The notes beneath the pieces are model-generated. The model did no database searches and was not told the origin of the DNA. It was given only the letters and a program-made list of their open reading frames with translations. Shown here one piece after another: positions 62,570 to 64,000 of a stretch of 64,000 nucleotides of DNA (within the stretch, counting starts at the first letter, position 1; the number at the start of each line of letters is the position of its first letter). Origin of the DNA: Lachnospiraceae bacterium (GTDB taxonomy: Bacteria; Bacillota; Clostridia; Lachnospirales; Lachnospiraceae); NCBI GenBank assembly GCA_018056425.1, contig JAGPFR010000002.1:1-64000 (forward strand). Direction: 5' to 3'. A program made the position numbers and the translations under genes.

Positions 62570-64000
62570 CTTCGAATATCTCCTCCCTGACTTTGCACGG
62601 TACCTTAAATGATACTTCCGTGCCTTCGGTACTGCTTTCTATTTTCAGACCTGCTTCCAGATTATAGTACAGACGGATCCTTAAGTTGACGTTGACCAGT
62701 CCGAATCCGCCGCTTCCTTCACTTACCGTGGGCAGTCCGTTCTTCATCCTGTCACTTAGATTCTTCAGCTGCTCTTCCGTCATTCCCAGACCGGTATCCC
62801 TTACGCTGAAGATAAGGTTCCCGTCTTCAAGCCTTCCGGTAACTGTGATCTTACCGCCGCCTCTTTTTATCTTGATCCCGTGATAGATGGCATTTTCGAC
62901 AAGAGGCTGGAGAAGGAGTTTCAGAATATAGTACTCTCCGATCTCATCGGGTATATCTATCTCGTAACGTAAGATGTCACGGTATCTTGTCTGCTGGATC
63001 TTCAGATAGCCTTCGATGTGTTTCTTTTCCTGGCTTATGGGTATCCAGTCCGCACCGGATGACAGACTTATCCTGAAGAAATCACTTAGCGAACTTGTAA
63101 GTCCGATTACTTCATCCTTATCTCCGGCTTCCGCTTTCCATACGATCGCATCAAGGGTGTTATACAGAAAGTGAGGATTGATCTGTGCCTGAAGAGTTCT
63201 GAGTTCTGCTTTTCTCAGATTCTTCGCATCCTGATGACTCTTTCTCATCATGGATGTAAGTTTCTCGGCCATGATGTTAACCTGAGCAGTAAGATTTCTG
63301 AGTTCGGTAACTTCGGTATCCACTATCCTCTCGTCAAGGGATCCTTCCGCGATCCTTGCGGCTGCTTCCTCAAGTCTCTCGATGGGCTGCTTTATGGACA
63401 TTTCTGTTGCCATAACGGATCTGTTTCTGACAAACATAGCCATGATGACTATGAGAACTTCGAAAATTGCCGTTATGATAACACCGATCATCAGGCTCAC
63501 ACTCATCTTTGCGGATGAATTGATCTCCTGCGCGATATAATCATTGAGCATGCTGTCTACAAGAACCGCACAGCTTCTTACTTCTTTTAATACCTCTTCA
63601 TTTTCGACAACGGGAACCTCGGCATCAATATTGTCCCGGATCATATCGACATAGTTTTGAAGAGTCTGCATCGTACGGCTTGCGACTATAAGTGAGAGTC
63701 TGTTTTCTTCACCGGTCTGCTCGGTAATAAGATCTATCGTCTCGTTAACATTTTTTATTTTTCCGTAGATATTACTATCGGGAAAAGATTCTCTTCCGCT
63801 TACAATATTCCACGCACTTCCGGGAATATCCTCCGTCACAACAGTCTTTAAGCTGGTAATTGTCTCCATTCTGACGATGGCGCTGTGATACTTGGCGGCA
63901 TATACCAGCATCAGAACAAGGCTTATTATGATGGGGATCACCAGCATGATAACCAGTTTATGGCTGAGGTCGCTTATCTGGCCGAGAATGCTTTTTTCCT
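62550..64000 (-). CDS. YesM-type sensor histidine kinase, 5' end beyond the window
   Basis: The frame stays open to the right edge through ILGQISDLSHKLVI, so the gene is partial; at least 480 residues are visible. TM1 is at the visible N-terminus (MLVIPIIISLVLMLVY), an extracellular helical region follows, TM2 is about 150-172 (MIGVIITAIFEVLIVIMAMF), then HAMP, phosphoacceptor His in AQINPHFLYNTLDAI, LVENAIYHG and VRDTGLGMTEEQL. Partner of the response regulator it overlaps. The importer binding protein may be its input partner, by analogy with similar systems. Confidence 0.92.
   Translation of the reverse strand, partial: EKSILGQISDLSHKLVIMLVIPIIISLVLMLVYAAKYHSAIVRMETITSLKTVVTEDIPGSAWNIVSGRESFPDSNIYGKIKNVNETIDLITEQTGEENRLSLIVASRTMQTLQNYVDMIRDNIDAEVPVVENEEVLKEVRSCAVLVDSMLNDYIAQEINSSAKMSVSLMIGVIITAIFEVLIVIMAMFVRNRSVMATEMSIKQPIERLEEAAARIAEGSLDERIVDTEVTELRNLTAQVNIMAEKLTSMMRKSHQDAKNLRKAELRTLQAQINPHFLYNTLDAIVWKAEAGDKDEVIGLTSSLSDFFRISLSSGADWIPISQEKKHIEGYLKIQQTRYRDILRYEIDIPDEIGEYYILKLLLQPLVENAIYHGIKIKRGGGKITVTGRLEDGNLIFSVRDTGLGMTEEQLKNLSDRMKNGLPTVSEGSGGFGLVNVNLRIRLYYNLEAGLKIESSTEGTEVSFKVPCKVREEIFEDESVSG

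Overview
The window is a gene-dense stretch of a strictly anaerobic, Gram-positive, butyrate-forming bacterium of the class Clostridia, most likely a Lachnospiraceae member close to Butyrivibrio. The reasons are the compact thl-crt-hbd-bcd-etfB-etfA butyrate operon, ferredoxin-dependent oxoacid oxidoreductase, YesM/YesN two-component systems beside sugar ABC transporters, lipoprotein-anchored binding proteins, AGGAGG ribosome sites and extended -10 promoters (TGn before the -10 box). Nearly everything is read from the minus strand; two chemoreceptor genes and one structured RNA are on the plus strand. No tRNA, rRNA, CRISPR array, prophage or intact transposase was seen. The assignment comes from reading the sequence, not from a database search.

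Layout by position. (1) 213-4790: HtrA protease, GlmS and an LCP-family protein. (2) 4867-27682: a large surface-polysaccharide cluster with glycosyltransferases, phosphoglucomutase, a Wzm/Wzt-type ABC exporter, RfbA/B/C dTDP-sugar genes, a WecE-type aminotransferase, multipass membrane proteins, a GtrB/GtrII-like pair, an SGNH hydrolase, an MsbA-type ABC flippase and a PseG-like protein. Two membrane-anchored GH25 lysozyme-like proteins are interleaved with the dTDP-sugar genes. (3) 27698-33085: housekeeping genes truA, thrH, a YgjP-type metallopeptidase, coaX with an ECF S-component, and asnA, with an 800-base gene-free region holding a structured RNA at about 29461-29865. (4) 33161-37082: a four-subunit 2-oxoacid:ferredoxin oxidoreductase followed by an unusual CobL/CbiT-like protein. 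(5) 37153-43509: a MalEFG-type sugar importer without ATPase, its YesM/YesN regulators and a small lipoprotein. (6) 43746-44976: a long inverted repeat, a thioredoxin-reductase-like flavoprotein and two diverged direct repeats. (7) 45097-51194: the butyrate operon. (8) 51470-56411: ribosome hibernation factor, a small unknown gene and two tandem methyl-accepting chemotaxis proteins. (9) 56478-64000: an RbsABC/YtfQ-type sugar importer with its response regulator and sensor kinase; the kinase gene runs out of the window.

Functionally, sugars enter by the two ABC systems and are oxidised to pyruvate. Acetyl-CoA could come from the Por complex and is condensed and reduced to butyryl-CoA by the butyrate operon, with Etf/Bcd bifurcating electrons to ferredoxin. 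Sugar phosphates are diverted by GlmS, PgcA and RfbABC into a decorated cell-wall polymer.

The most interesting item is the plus-strand RNA near 29461-29865. It has a near-consensus promoter and long-range helices, and contains three consecutive Shine-Dalgarno/ATG/stop mini-ORFs of 3, 2 and 8 codons. Other notable items are the degenerate CobL/CbiT-like protein in the por operon, a membrane protein split by one in-frame stop, a 32-bp perfect inverted repeat, and a possible frameshift at a T6 tract before the gene at 52179.
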